Positions 44,060 through 53,305 of a stretch of DNA of 64,000 nucleotides are shown here, in pieces. A program made the translations under genes and the position numbers. The DNA is from JAJRVM01 sp041752115 (lineage in GTDB: Bacteria; Planctomycetota; Planctomycetia; Pirellulales; Pirellulaceae). The notes below the pieces were generated by a model. That model saw only the letters and a list, made by a program, of their open reading frames with translations. It ran no database searches and had not been told where the DNA came from. Numbering within the stretch: the stretch's first letter is position 1; each line of letters opens with the position of its first letter. The stretch lies in assembly GCA_041752115.1 (NCBI GenBank), contig JBGSHS010000164.1, positions 1 through 64,000 on the forward strand, written 5' to 3'.

Positions 44060-47000
44060 TCATCGCTCCTGTGCCGGCTCGGTCCGGTCCTCGGCGTGGT
44101 GGAGTGCCACGTCACGCGGGTCACCGGGAAGACCGCACACGACGCGAAAGCCCACGTTGTACACGCCCTGGTACGGCCGATAGGCACGTCGCGACGCGCT
44201 GCGTGCCGCAGCAGGCCGATCACGCCACGATCCGCCGCGCACCACGCGTAACACGTCCTGGCCCACTCGATCACGCTGCTCGTCGACGCGGAAGGGATAA
44301 GGTCGATATGCTGAACGAGTCCATTCGGCGACGTTGCCGTGCATGTCGCACAGACCCCAGGCATTGGGCACGTACTTCCCACCAGGTTCCGAAAGGAAAC
44401 CGCCGTCATTGAATCGCGTGTCCTTGGGGATCCAGTCGTCATACTTGCTCGGGTTGGGAAACGGATCACGTTCCTTCTTGTAAGGGTGGCAGACGAATTC
44501 GCTCAGCTTGGCATCGGCCAGATTGGCAAACGGCGAGAAATCGGTGTCGCTTGATCCGTACCAGAACGGAGTCTCGCTGCCGGCACGACAGGCGTATTCC
44601 CACTGCGCTTCGGTGGGCAAGGTGAAATGCTCCCCGGTCCGCTGGCTGAGCCAACGGCAGAAGTCCATCGCCTGTTGCCAGGAGATCCGCACCACCGGTT
44701 GCTGCGGAGCGTTGACATAGAAGCCTCGGACTCCAAACTGCATACCGAATCGCGACTCGACTCGGCTGTCATGGTGCGGGTCAAACACGGCAAACTGCTG
44801 ATTGGTGATCTCCACGCGTCCCATCCAGAACGGTCGGTCGATCTCGACGCGGCAGCGCGGCTGTTCGTCGGTCGCTCCGTCATTGCTTCCCATCACAAAG
44901 CTCCCGGCCGGGATGAGCAGCAGGTCGAGGCGAACGCCATCGGCCAGTTCAACGGATCGCTGCCAGGGCTGGTCAAGTTGCTGTTGCCGGCGTTGAGCTA
45001 CCTCAGGTCCGAAGGGCCAGCCGTCGCAGGCGATGGCTGTTGCCGGGCGCGGCGACTGGGGAGCGGGCAGGAGCGGAACAACAGGAGTACGCGGCTGCGG
45101 GATGGCTTCCGCCTCGGGGGCACTGTCGACGTTGGCGTAGAGCTTCAGCAGCTCGCGTCGTCGCTCTGCCACAGGCGCAACGCGCGCCGCGCCGGCAATC
45201 TCCGTCCAGGTGCCGTGATAGGGTGCGTTCAAGTCGATCCAGGTGATCAAGCGATCCCACGCTTCGCTGTTCAGTTCCACGCCGTAGTGTCCCTTCTTGA
45301 GCAGCTGGACCAGTTCGGTCGTATCAGCGTGAAACTCCAGCGGCATCAGCAGATGGTAATCGCTCTCCAGGCCCGGCCGTCGGACGAATCGATGCAAGGC
45401 CACGTACGAAGTGGAAAAATGGCCTGCGTCATCTCCGCCAGAATGATAGACGCTCGTGTAGTCCGTGATCTGCTCCAGGCCGCGCAGGTCCATGGCCGTG
45501 GGAAGACCTTCGCGCGATTGACCGTCGTGACAGGCAACACAGTATCGATCGAGGACCGGTTGCACTTCACGCGCGAAATTGAACCCTCGCGCAGGACCGT
45601 ACCAGGGCCGGATCTCATCGGGAACACGATAGCTCAATGTCGACCCGTCCGTCGGCGGTGCTCCATTCTGATTCTCATGACAGCCCACGCACGAGACAAC
45701 CTCTCCCGGCATGCCTGTGAACCAACTCCGCATCAATTGCAGCGCCTTCCCTTCGCTGTCGAGCGGTTGAACGGCCAGCGGCGTGTTGGCCGGAATGCGG
45801 AAGAACGCCGAGCCGTCCTCGGCCACCGGCACCGTGCCGATGATGCGCTTAATATCCCAGGGACCCTCCATTCCTACGACCCCTTGGGGGCCTCCCATCC
45901 CCGGATACAGGTAGTGATAGCTGATCAAACGCAGCTGCTTGACCGTGCCGCGAGGTATGCCTTGTAGTCCGTCCCCCGTGTAGACATCCGAGAGATAGAC
46001 CACGGCATCCTGCCGGCTCAAGTCGACTTTAGGAGCAATCACCGGGGGACGTGCCGTCGCGCGCAGCGGAAGCGGTTCCAGCAGTGCGGAGCCGGGGAGC
46101 TCCTTGATCAGCGTCAGATTGTCAAATACGTCCGCCAGATAAATGCCCCATGACGACTGCGGTGTCGGTTGACACGCGACCAGGAAGTATTTCTCACTCA
46201 AGGGACTGGGATGCAGGAATTTCGGCCATGAGTTGTCCACCAGATTGTCCTGAATCAACGGCGAATCCAGCCGCGGATCGGTGACGCGCTGCACGTCCAG
46301 ACCCCGGCCTGGGATCCGTTGTATCGCCCCCCGCGCCTCGCGACGTCCTCGGGCCACGTCGAACAGCACGAGCTCTCCCATTCGCGGTACGCCGTGATGC
46401 CCTCCCACGATACCGACGAACATGCTCGGCTTTCCCGGGATCGGACGGGCGTAGAAGAGTGAGTTCGGCCAGTACGAATTGCTGCCGTAGAACTCCATCT
46501 GCTCCGTGCCGTCAGGGTTCATGCTGAACAGCACTCGGTCGTGACTGTGCGGCGTGTCGGTATATTCCCACCGCAGGTAGAGAACGCGACCGCTTTCCAG
46601 CACGGTGGGACACCAGTTGTGCTCCTGATCGAAACAGAGTTGACGGATCGTTCCATCGGGGTCGAGCCGATAGAAGTTCGCCACACGCGAGCTCCCGTTC
46701 ACACAGGGGACAGCGGCCATCGAGGCGGTGGATGAATAGATGATCGCTCCGTCGGGCAGATAGCAGGCATCGTAATTGTGCACATCGGGGAGCGAGGGCG
46801 TGATCTGCCGCAGGCCGCTCCCATCGGTCCCAATCTCAAACACCTGCCATTTGTCCAACTCGCCTACCGAGGAGAAAAGCACCTTATGCCCGTCAAAGTG
46901 CAGATCCACATCGCCGACAAAGGGCGAACCGGCCGGATGGTACAGCGTGGTGAGCGTTCCAGCCGGGCTCACTGGACTGAGTACGGCAATCTCGTCGTCG

Positions 47001-48145
47001 AACCCGGTCGTCGGCAAGGCACAATTGCTCTGCCAGTTCTGCGGCAGTCCCAGCTGCGGGCTGTGTGCGCCGCGTCGGACCAGCAGCAACTGATCAAAAT
47101 CAAGCAGCGGGTTACGCAGCGCCACCTGCTGCTGCAGTTGCGATGTGGCCAGATACAGTCCTCCCAGTTGCTGCCAGTCCGATTCGGTTGCCGAACTGTC
47201 GGACCAGGAAGCCAAGACCTCGCTGCACTTCCGGCTCTGGCCACGCACTTGCTCCCTCCACACCGGATCGATCAGGACGAGCGTCTCGTAATCGTCCAGC
47301 ATCGCCTCGGTGCGCTCCAGCATCTCCTGGATCCGGGCAGCGGACAGGTTCACCGCGGCTTCGCGCACCGTCCCATCAGGCTGCGGCAACATCACTCGCA
47401 GGACCCAAGGAGTGCGAATGTGACTTCGCGCAGCCGCCTGCTGATCCAGGAGCAGTTCGTTGGTCTCCGGCGACCCGTGCGACGCCAGGTCGTCGGTCGG
47501 AATCACTTCGACCTGCAGGTTCGCATCGGGCGAATCCCCATCGCGGAGAGTCAGGAGCGGCGACTCCGGTATGAAGTGTCCCGCTGCTTCCGGGGCCACA
47601 ACCGTTGCCAGATGCTTCTGCGCCGCGGCGCGCTGCAGCTTCCATCCCTGAGGAAAGGGCTCCTCTGATTCCAGACGAAACGCACAGATGTGCGGCATGC
47701 AGGGGCCGGGACAGCGCAAAGAAATGGTGTGGCGTCCCTGGCTGACGTGAAACGCGCACTGCCGCTCCCACCGAGCCTGGCTCGTCTGCCAGCTGCCCGT
47801 AACGGATGCGAAGCCGGTGTGCACCACCTGACCGTCCAGCAGAATCTCGACCGGGCGAGAACTCTCGGCCGCATAGAGCGCGACGAAGGTGTAGTCGGCC
47901 GTGACAGGTATGTCGATCTCGTACTGCGCCTGATTGGGCATGACACCGCCGTTCCAGATGCAGGCATACTGATCCGCATAGGCCATTCCTGGCGTACTGA
48001 CATTGACATTGCCTTGATCGAACCAGTCGGCGCGAATGGTCAGCGAAGTCAAGGCCTCATGGCCAGCCTCTGCCGCCAATGCGGATGACGCGGCGGAAAG
48101 GAACAGTCCGATCACCGTCAGCCACTTCGTCACGCTCGTCTTCAT
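44060..48145 (-). CDS. HzsA-related diheme protein fused to a SUMF1/FGE-like domain
   Basis: A 1361-residue secreted protein. Signal peptide (MKTSVTKWLTVIGLFLSAAS), an N-terminal beta-sandwich (about 30-165), then a propeller-like region (about 390-700: DVDLHFDGHKVLFSSV, FEIGTDGSGLRQIT, RVLFSMNPDGTEQ). The region around 700-830 (VVYLSDVYTGDGLQGIPRGT, VPVAEDGSAFFRIPANTPLA, MRSWFTGMPGE) resembles the hydrazine synthase alpha-subunit family. Two heme-c motifs, CVGCH (819-823) and CVACH (869-873), follow. The C-terminal 270 residues are a SUMF1/formylglycine-enzyme fold (IPAGSFVMGSNDG, LPTEAQWEYACRAG, GLCDMHGNVAEWT, RVVRGGSWRDR), but Ala/Arg replace the Cys residues expected after GGSW. GGGAGAG supports ATG 48145. 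Function unknown; redox activity is inferred from the hemes. Confidence 0.85.
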   Translation of the reverse strand: MKTSVTKWLTVIGLFLSAASSALAAEAGHEALTSLTIRADWFDQGNVNVSTPGMAYADQYACIWNGGVMPNQAQYEIDIPVTADYTFVALYAAESSRPVEILLDGQVVHTGFASVTGSWQTSQARWERQCAFHVSQGRHTISLRCPGPCMPHICAFRLESEEPFPQGWKLQRAAAQKHLATVVAPEAAGHFIPESPLLTLRDGDSPDANLQVEVIPTDDLASHGSPETNELLLDQQAAARSHIRTPWVLRVMLPQPDGTVREAAVNLSAARIQEMLERTEAMLDDYETLVLIDPVWREQVRGQSRKCSEVLASWSDSSATESDWQQLGGLYLATSQLQQQVALRNPLLDFDQLLLVRRGAHSPQLGLPQNWQSNCALPTTGFDDEIAVLSPVSPAGTLTTLYHPAGSPFVGDVDLHFDGHKVLFSSVGELDKWQVFEIGTDGSGLRQITPSLPDVHNYDACYLPDGAIIYSSTASMAAVPCVNGSSRVANFYRLDPDGTIRQLCFDQEHNWCPTVLESGRVLYLRWEYTDTPHSHDRVLFSMNPDGTEQMEFYGSNSYWPNSLFYARPIPGKPSMFVGIVGGHHGVPRMGELVLFDVARGRREARGAIQRIPGRGLDVQRVTDPRLDSPLIQDNLVDNSWPKFLHPSPLSEKYFLVACQPTPQSSWGIYLADVFDNLTLIKELPGSALLEPLPLRATARPPVIAPKVDLSRQDAVVYLSDVYTGDGLQGIPRGTVKQLRLISYHYLYPGMGGPQGVVGMEGPWDIKRIIGTVPVAEDGSAFFRIPANTPLAVQPLDSEGKALQLMRSWFTGMPGEVVSCVGCHENQNGAPPTDGSTLSYRVPDEIRPWYGPARGFNFAREVQPVLDRYCVACHDGQSREGLPTAMDLRGLEQITDYTSVYHSGGDDAGHFSTSYVALHRFVRRPGLESDYHLLMPLEFHADTTELVQLLKKGHYGVELNSEAWDRLITWIDLNAPYHGTWTEIAGAARVAPVAERRRELLKLYANVDSAPEAEAIPQPRTPVVPLLPAPQSPRPATAIACDGWPFGPEVAQRRQQQLDQPWQRSVELADGVRLDLLLIPAGSFVMGSNDGATDEQPRCRVEIDRPFWMGRVEITNQQFAVFDPHHDSRVESRFGMQFGVRGFYVNAPQQPVVRISWQQAMDFCRWLSQRTGEHFTLPTEAQWEYACRAGSETPFWYGSSDTDFSPFANLADAKLSEFVCHPYKKERDPFPNPSKYDDWIPKDTRFNDGGFLSEPGGKYVPNAWGLCDMHGNVAEWTRSAYRPYPFRVDEQRDRVGQDVLRVVRGGSWRDRPAAARSASRRAYRPYQGVYNVGFRVVCGLPGDPRDVALHHAEDRTEPAQER

Positions 48146-48585
48146 GGTACTCTCCCTGCTGCCATGTGGAGACCACACGCCAGAGTGTGTGGTTGTCGCC
48201 TTCGATTCTAACCGAGTGGAACGTCCGCCAAAACGAGCAGCACCCGTTTTTCTGACTCCCCACTGCCACCTGCGACCGGTTCCGGTGGTTGTACCCCCGA
48301 ATACGTCACCAGCATTCGCCCACGATCAGCCCCAGCGCGATCAGCCCAGTGCTCCGGCGAGAGGGTTTGGCAGCCGACTCTGGTCCAGCGAGCATGGTGG
48401 AGGGTCGTCAGGTGAACTATAACTGGAGCTATCAGCCCCCACGCCGCCGGCGCTTCATCAGTCCGTGACGTACCGGTTGTACTCCGGTGGCTGACTTTTT
48501 CGCCTGGGGGGGCCAACTGGGAAGCGCAGGCCAATCGACCGGCAAGTTGAGTGACGCGGATTGTGCAACGGAGAGGAGCAGGAGA
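48146..48585. other. Divergent promoter region between the HzsA-related and peptidase genes
   Basis: 440 bases without a gene. Both promoters should be here, but no consensus -35/-10 pair was identified. A short inverted pair ACCGG...CCGGT lies near 48471-48487, about 100 bases upstream of the peptidase gene. Confidence 0.4.
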
Positions 48586-49977
48586 GTGGGACGCGAGGTA
48601 TGTGCGGCAGTCTGTCTGGTGTTCGTTTGGGGAACCTTGGTTGCGGCCGATGTCAGGGTGGTTTCTGAGTGTCGTCGAGGGGACGAAGCGACTCAGGAGT
48701 TCCCGTTCTCCGACGTTGCTCGGCCAGCTCTCAACGACGCGGCCGCCGACGCGACGTTTACTCTGGTGGCAGGCCGTGAAGACAGCAACGGCGGTGGCTT
48801 GACCAAGTTGCACGATGGCTACCTGCCTGGCCACGATGATGATCCGGGCCAGAGCTTTTTCTTCGCTGCCGGCACGCCCGGCGGTCGCATTTCGATCGAC
48901 TTGCATCGCACGATCGACGTTGGCCAGGTGAATACCTATTCGTGGCATCGCAGCAGTCGTGGCCCCCAGGTGTATCAGTTGTACGGGAGCAATGGGGAGA
49001 CGAGTGGCTTTGACGCGCAGCCACCCCAGGATCTGGACCCGGCAACCAGCGGCTGGACCCGGATCGCCACCGTCGATTTGCGCCCCGCCGAAGGAGAACC
49101 GGGAGGGCAGTATGGCGTGAGCATTGCATCCACCGACGGATCGCTCGGCCAGTTCCGCTATCTGCTGTTCGTCGTTGAGCGGACCGAGGAAGCTGATGCG
49201 TTCGGCAATACTTTTCTGAGTGAAATCGACGTGATTGATCGCCACGCTCCTCCCGTCACACCGGCGCCAACGACCAGACCAGGACACGTACGCGTCGCGA
49301 TCGGCGAAGGCAGGTACCAGATCGATGTGGACGCGTCGGCGACTCCCGACCTGATTCCATGGGTCGAGACAGAACTGATGCCTGTCATCGAGCAGTGGTA
49401 TCCGCGGATCGTCGACCTGCTTCCAAGTGACGGATTTGAAGCGCCTCGCACCGTCAGCATCACCTTCCGTCCCGACATGCAAGGCGTCGCCGCGACCGGC
49501 GGTACTCACGTTCAGTGTGCAGCCGCCTGGTTCCGCGAGCAACTGCAGGGCGAAGCCAAAGGGGCCGTGGTCCACGAGCTGGTGCATGTCGTGCAGCAGT
49601 ACAACCAGCGACGTCGGGGCAATCGCGGTGCAGGGCGGCCGCCTGGCTGGCTTGTCGAGGGAATCGCCGATTATGTCCGCTGGTTTCTCTATGAGCCAGA
49701 GTCGAAAGGGGCGGAGATCGGTCGTCACGCAGCGTCGCGCGCACGTTTCGATGCGAGCTATCGAGTGAGTGCAAATTTCTTGAACTGGGTCACACAACAG
49801 TATGATCGTCAACTGGTTCCCAAACTCAACGCGGCCATCCGGGAGGGGCGGTATAGCGAGCAGCTATGGAAGGAACTGACCGGCCACACGGTGCAGGAGC
49901 TGGGCGACCAATGGAAAGCGAACCTGCAGCGGGAGCCGGAGCCGGCGCCACCGGAAGACCCACAGCGTGCCAGGTAG
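48586..49977 (+). CDS. Secreted basic secretory protein (BSP) family metallopeptidase
   Basis: From the GTG at 48586 the protein has 463 residues. It has a signal peptide (REVCAAVCLVFVWGTLVAAD) and a beta-sandwich of discoidin type at about 45-215 (RISIDLHRTIDVGQVNTYSW, then YQLYGSNGET). A C-terminal BSP peptidase-like domain (about 230-440) follows, with the zinc motif HELVHVVQQY and GWLVEGIADYVRWFL. The HExxH sequence and the following Glu suggest a zincin active site. AGGAG at 48574-48578 lies seven bases before the GTG, which supports it over the ATG-like frame start at 48487. It ends in a Pro/Glu-rich tail. It is transcribed away from the HzsA-related gene. Confidence 0.82.
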   Translation: MGREVCAAVCLVFVWGTLVAADVRVVSECRRGDEATQEFPFSDVARPALNDAAADATFTLVAGREDSNGGGLTKLHDGYLPGHDDDPGQSFFFAAGTPGGRISIDLHRTIDVGQVNTYSWHRSSRGPQVYQLYGSNGETSGFDAQPPQDLDPATSGWTRIATVDLRPAEGEPGGQYGVSIASTDGSLGQFRYLLFVVERTEEADAFGNTFLSEIDVIDRHAPPVTPAPTTRPGHVRVAIGEGRYQIDVDASATPDLIPWVETELMPVIEQWYPRIVDLLPSDGFEAPRTVSITFRPDMQGVAATGGTHVQCAAAWFREQLQGEAKGAVVHELVHVVQQYNQRRRGNRGAGRPPGWLVEGIADYVRWFLYEPESKGAEIGRHAASRARFDASYRVSANFLNWVTQQYDRQLVPKLNAAIREGRYSEQLWKELTGHTVQELGDQWKANLQREPEPAPPEDPQRAR

Positions 49978-50111
49978 CGGACAGCGGGTGCACCGGTGAT
50001 GCAGAGCTATTGACACCGCTACCTTCGAAGTGACGATTGCGGCCCAGTCGTTCCATTTGGCAACAGATCTCCCATGAGTCCCCAGGGGTCTTGGGCAGGG
50101 CGATCCGTCGC

Positions 50112-50543
50112 TCACAGGCGACTCGATAACAGATCGGCGATCTTGCGGGCCGCTTTCTCACCCGCCCGCTGCTTGATCAGACCCTCTTTGGCCAGCCCGA
50201 AGACGGTGACGCACGTTCCCGATTCCCCCTGGGGAATCATCTCCAAGATGACCACCGCCGGGTTCAGGCCCAGGAAGCCAGACCCGATCACGGCGGATAC
50301 CGTGGGATGATCGGAGTCGAATTCGACGTCATGGCGAATCTCCCCCTGCTCGTCCAGCAGATCGACCGCTCGCCGCAGAACCGTTTCGGGGTCCTGTTCG
50401 AAATGGAGTTCCAGTCGACAGGCGTTTGACGGCATCTTGCCGGCTACCCAACTCACCAAACCTGCACCGGTCTTCTTGCCTGTGGACTTGATGGCCAGCT
50501 TCTTCAACTCTGCGGCCAGGATCTCATCCGAGCTCAAGGACAT
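50112..50543 (-). CDS. Hypothetical protein, 143 residues
   Basis: A soluble protein with an N-terminal helix (SLSSDEILAAELKKLAIKST), strands (ACRLELHFEQDPETVLRRAV, HPTVSAVIGSGFLGLNPAVV) and a C-terminal helix (AGEKAARKIADLLSSRL). The strand-helix layout recalls a helix-grip (SRPBCC-like) fold, but no family signature is recognised. AGGAGGAGC directly upstream supports ATG 50543 over the frame start at 50660. It has no obvious partner; the peptidase gene is convergent with it. Confidence 0.7.
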   Translation of the reverse strand: MSLSSDEILAAELKKLAIKSTGKKTGAGLVSWVAGKMPSNACRLELHFEQDPETVLRRAVDLLDEQGEIRHDVEFDSDHPTVSAVIGSGFLGLNPAVVILEMIPQGESGTCVTVFGLAKEGLIKQRAGEKAARKIADLLSSRL

Positions 50544-51080
50544 GTCGCTGCTCCTCCTGCCATCATCCGCGTGTTGGCCAAATACGGTCGTTCGAAGCTC
50601 CGGCGGCCTCTCGATGTCCTGGCACGCCCACAGATTCAAGTGCCTTGCCGCTGAGTACATCGGCCTGGCTGCGTGCCGGCTTCGAATGGAGCCAGCGTGA
50701 TTCTAGCGGATTCCCGTCCATTCGGCTGCACGCCATCGATCAGGTTGTGCCACATCGCTGCCGCGTAGTGGCCAAGCGGAGTGCCGCTGACGCTCCTTCC
50801 TGCACGATTGCACTCGGCCAACAGGTGCCGAGTCGGCATGATTGGCACCACCGGCAGTATCCGACCGCTGCCACATGCCCGATATCGCCGCTCGATCGCT
50901 GGACATCGTCCCGCCGTGACGTATGTAGTTGATATCGCCAGGAGAGTCGACGAATTCTGGGGCGACGGAGCAACGGGCAAGTCACCGGCTGCCGGGGACT
51001 GCTGTGTTCCCTTTCCCTTGGGGCCGTAATGCTTTGTTGCACGTGAACGATCAAGAAAATTCAGGGACAGGGTGCACGCC
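50544..51080. other. Gene-free region upstream of the response regulator
   Basis: About 540 bases separating divergent genes. No ORF with coding character, repeat or terminator was recognised. The last bases before the response regulator (tttgttgcacgtgaacgatcaagaaaattcagggac) are AT-richer and probably form its leader. Confidence 0.35.
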
Positions 51081-51557
51081 ATGAACTCCTTGCGACCGGT
51101 ATTGCACGTTGACGACGATCCCACGATTACCCGCCTCGTCGCTCAACTCCTGAGCAACTACGGCTTTCAGACCACTACGATTCACGATCCCCGCGAGGTT
51201 GTTTCACAGCTGCCACGCTTGCAGGAACGAGTCGTGCTCCTCGATATCGACATGCCGCAGCTCAATGGGCTGGAATTACTGCGTGAAATCAAGTCCTTCG
51301 ACGGCGGAATTCAAGTGGTCATGCTCACCGGCCTGGTGACAATGACCACCGCGCTGCAGTCACTGCGGCAAGGGGCCGAGGCCTGCTTCTTCAAGCCGAT
51401 AAGCAATGTCGAACCGATGGTCGAAGCGATCGAAGCGTGCTTCCGGAAACTGGACCGCTGGTGGAATACGTTGGACGAATTGTCGCGCCGCCGTAAGGAA
51501 GAAATGTTCTCCGCAGCCAGACTCGGCGAAAACCCGGCCGCTCCCGTGGCCGTCTGA
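51081..51557 (+). CDS. Single-domain response regulator
   Basis: A 158-residue protein made of one receiver domain and a short helical tail. The acidic pocket is HVDDDPT (residues 9-15), the phospho-acceptor is Asp55 in VVLLDIDMPQLNG, the switch Thr is in VVMLTGL and the conserved Lys in CFFKPI. The tail (WWNTLDELSRRRKEEMFSAA) has no DNA-binding or enzymatic domain. It could act as a phosphate carrier in a phosphorelay; no kinase is adjacent, and a link to the hybrid kinase at 23110 is only possible. ATG 51081 is preferred over GTG 51072 since AGGGACAGGG is better spaced to it. Confidence 0.85.
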   Translation: MNSLRPVLHVDDDPTITRLVAQLLSNYGFQTTTIHDPREVVSQLPRLQERVVLLDIDMPQLNGLELLREIKSFDGGIQVVMLTGLVTMTTALQSLRQGAEACFFKPISNVEPMVEAIEACFRKLDRWWNTLDELSRRRKEEMFSAARLGENPAAPVAV

Positions 51558-51927
51558 AACCGGCCGCAACCCCAGCGTCCGCTTGTGACCAACCTCGGTT
51601 GCCCACGGCCTACCTGCTCGCAGTGCCGTGTCTTCGGCTCGCCGCGTCGTCGCTTCGGCGCGTCTTCGGCTTGATTGTGGCGGGGCAATGTGGCAGCCCT
51701 GGTATGACCAAAATAGCCACCAGAGGTTGGCCAACGACGGGGATATGGTGGTGGGGGGGCCGCACTTCGTTTTCTCGCCTGTCCTTCATCCGCAGCCCCG
51801 TTGCGAGTCGTAACTCCAGGCGAATTTGAGACTTGTGACGGTGTGCCGGAATCCGGGTAAGGCGCTCCGTTTCTGTGCAGGTCCTCCCACGAAATGCCGA
51901 TCGTTCTTGATGCGCCCTGTGATATAC

Positions 51928-51956
51928 TTGACTGACTTGATAATGATAGTTATGTT
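51928..51956 (+). promoter_or_regulatory. Candidate cysH promoter with a possible Rrf2-type half-site
   Basis: TTGACT (51928-51933) and TATGTT (51951-51956) are separated by 17 bases, close to sigma-70 spacing, in an AT-rich stretch about 50 bases before cysH. ATACTTGACT (51924-51933) overlaps the -35 box and equals one half of the IscR/Rrf2-type motif ATAxxTGACT. The second gene of this transcript encodes an Rrf2 protein, so autoregulation is plausible. A matching inverted second half is not clear. Confidence 0.4.
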
Positions 51957-52004
51957 TTTAGCGTATGGCCATGATTGGGGCCTGAGGCGGGGGAGGAGTG
52001 CCAG

Positions 52005-52850
52005 ATGAGAGAGATGTTGCAGCGGCCGGTTGTGGATGAGGCCCCGCGTCGAGCATGGCCCGAGTTGCGAGTGATTGTTCCTCCGGAGTGGGGTGTGAAC
52101 GACAGCGACCACGAATCTCAGAAACCGCAGTCGGGCGAGCAACTCCTGCCGACGGAGGAGTTGTTAGCGGAGCTGGCTCTGGCCAGTGAGGGGTTGGAGC
52201 AGGCCACGCCGCAGGATATTTTGCGGTGGGCGGTGGACCGTTTTGCGCCCCGTTTCACGATGGCGACGGCCTTTGGTCCGGAGGGGATGACGATCATTCA
52301 CATGCTGGCGGAGATTGCTCCCGATACACCCATCTTCAATCTCGACACGGGGTACCAGTTTGCGGAGACGTTGGAGTTACGAGAACGGGTCCAGCGGCGG
52401 TATGGGATCGAAATCGAGCTGCGGCGTCCTGAGTTGACGGTGGAGCAATATGAGGCGCAGAATGGGGGTCCCGTATATCGGAGTGATCCGGATCGGTGCT
52501 GTCGGGAGCGGAAGCTGCGAGTTCTGCACGAGTCGGTGGCCGGTATGCACGCCTGGGCCAGTGCGATTCGGCGGGATCAGAGTACGGATCGTGCGCGGGT
52601 TCCGATTGTGGGTTGGGACCGGAAGTTTGGACTGGTCAAGGTCAGTCCCTTGGCGAACTGGACCAAGAAGCACGTGTGGGACATGATTATGAAGGAGAGC
52701 ATCCCGTACAATCCACTGCACGATCAGGGCTACCCGAGTGTCGGCTGCTGGCCCTGCACGCGGGCGATTCTGTTGGGAGAAGACGAGCGTGCCGGGCGTT
52801 GGAGTGGCTTTCAGAAGACGGAATGCGGACTGCATACGGCCAACGACTGA
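52005..52850 (+). CDS. cysH: APS/PAPS reductase of the Fe-S (APS) type
   Basis: Reduces adenylyl sulfate (or PAPS) to sulfite with thioredoxin. The 281-residue protein has an N-terminal extension of about 60 residues, the nucleotide-binding part (ATAFGPEGMTIIHMLAE, FNLDTGYQF), the cluster Cys pair in DRCCRERK and GCWPCTR, and KTECGLH with the catalytic Cys near the C-terminus. The CC...CxxC set indicates a [4Fe-4S] cluster, the mark of APS reductases rather than the enterobacterial PAPS enzyme. GGGGGAGGAG precedes ATG 52005. It is followed by an Rrf2 gene and convergent with cysNC/cysD. Confidence 0.93.
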   Translation: MREMLQRPVVDEAPRRAWPELRVIVPPEWGVNDSDHESQKPQSGEQLLPTEELLAELALASEGLEQATPQDILRWAVDRFAPRFTMATAFGPEGMTIIHMLAEIAPDTPIFNLDTGYQFAETLELRERVQRRYGIEIELRRPELTVEQYEAQNGGPVYRSDPDRCCRERKLRVLHESVAGMHAWASAIRRDQSTDRARVPIVGWDRKFGLVKVSPLANWTKKHVWDMIMKESIPYNPLHDQGYPSVGCWPCTRAILLGEDERAGRWSGFQKTECGLHTAND

Positions 52851-52876
52851 TCGCGTTCTGGCCGGGAGATCTTTGA

Positions 52877-53305
52877 GTGAATGTTTCTGCCAAGACAGAA
52901 TATGCCTGTTTGGCTGTCATGGAACTGGCCGCCCATTATGGTACGGGTGAGCCGGTTCGGGTGCGTACGATTGCTCAGCTGCATGGGATTCCTTCTCGTT
53001 TTCTCGTCCAGATTCTCTTGCAGCTCAAGGGAGCTGCGTTGGTACTCAGCACGCGCGGTGCAGCCGGCGGTTATCGGTTGGCGCGCGCCCCTTCCGAGAT
53101 CACGTTGGCTGAGGTGATGAGCGTGATTGAAGGGGGGGCGGAAGAAGTGACTGGCAGTGCCAGTCACAGCTCGTCACATCTGCGTGTGCTGCTCGACGTC
53201 TGGAATGACGTCGCGCGGGTCCAGCGTGAGATGCTCGCCAGCATCACGTTCGCTCAGTTGGCTGAAAACGCCCAGAGCGAAATGGACTCGATGTACTACA
53301 TTTGA
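52877..53305 (+). CDS. Rrf2-family transcriptional regulator
   Basis: A 142-residue DNA-binding protein starting at GTG 52877, with GGGAG eight bases upstream. The winged helix (VSAKTEYACLAVMELAAHYG, VRTIAQLHGIPSRFLVQILL, GAALVLSTRGAAGGYRLARA) is typical of Rrf2. The three clustered Cys of IscR/NsrR are absent; no Cys lies in the C-terminal part, so it probably does not hold an Fe-S cluster and may sense a metabolite or partner protein in the manner of CymR. Position 26 bases after cysH suggests control of sulfate assimilation. Confidence 0.88.
   Translation: MNVSAKTEYACLAVMELAAHYGTGEPVRVRTIAQLHGIPSRFLVQILLQLKGAALVLSTRGAAGGYRLARAPSEITLAEVMSVIEGGAEEVTGSASHSSSHLRVLLDVWNDVARVQREMLASITFAQLAENAQSEMDSMYYI

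Noticed and set aside
48208..49812. 534-codon minus-strand frame over the secreted peptidase gene
   Set aside because: Antisense to a protein with signal peptide and HExxH motif; no motif of its own.
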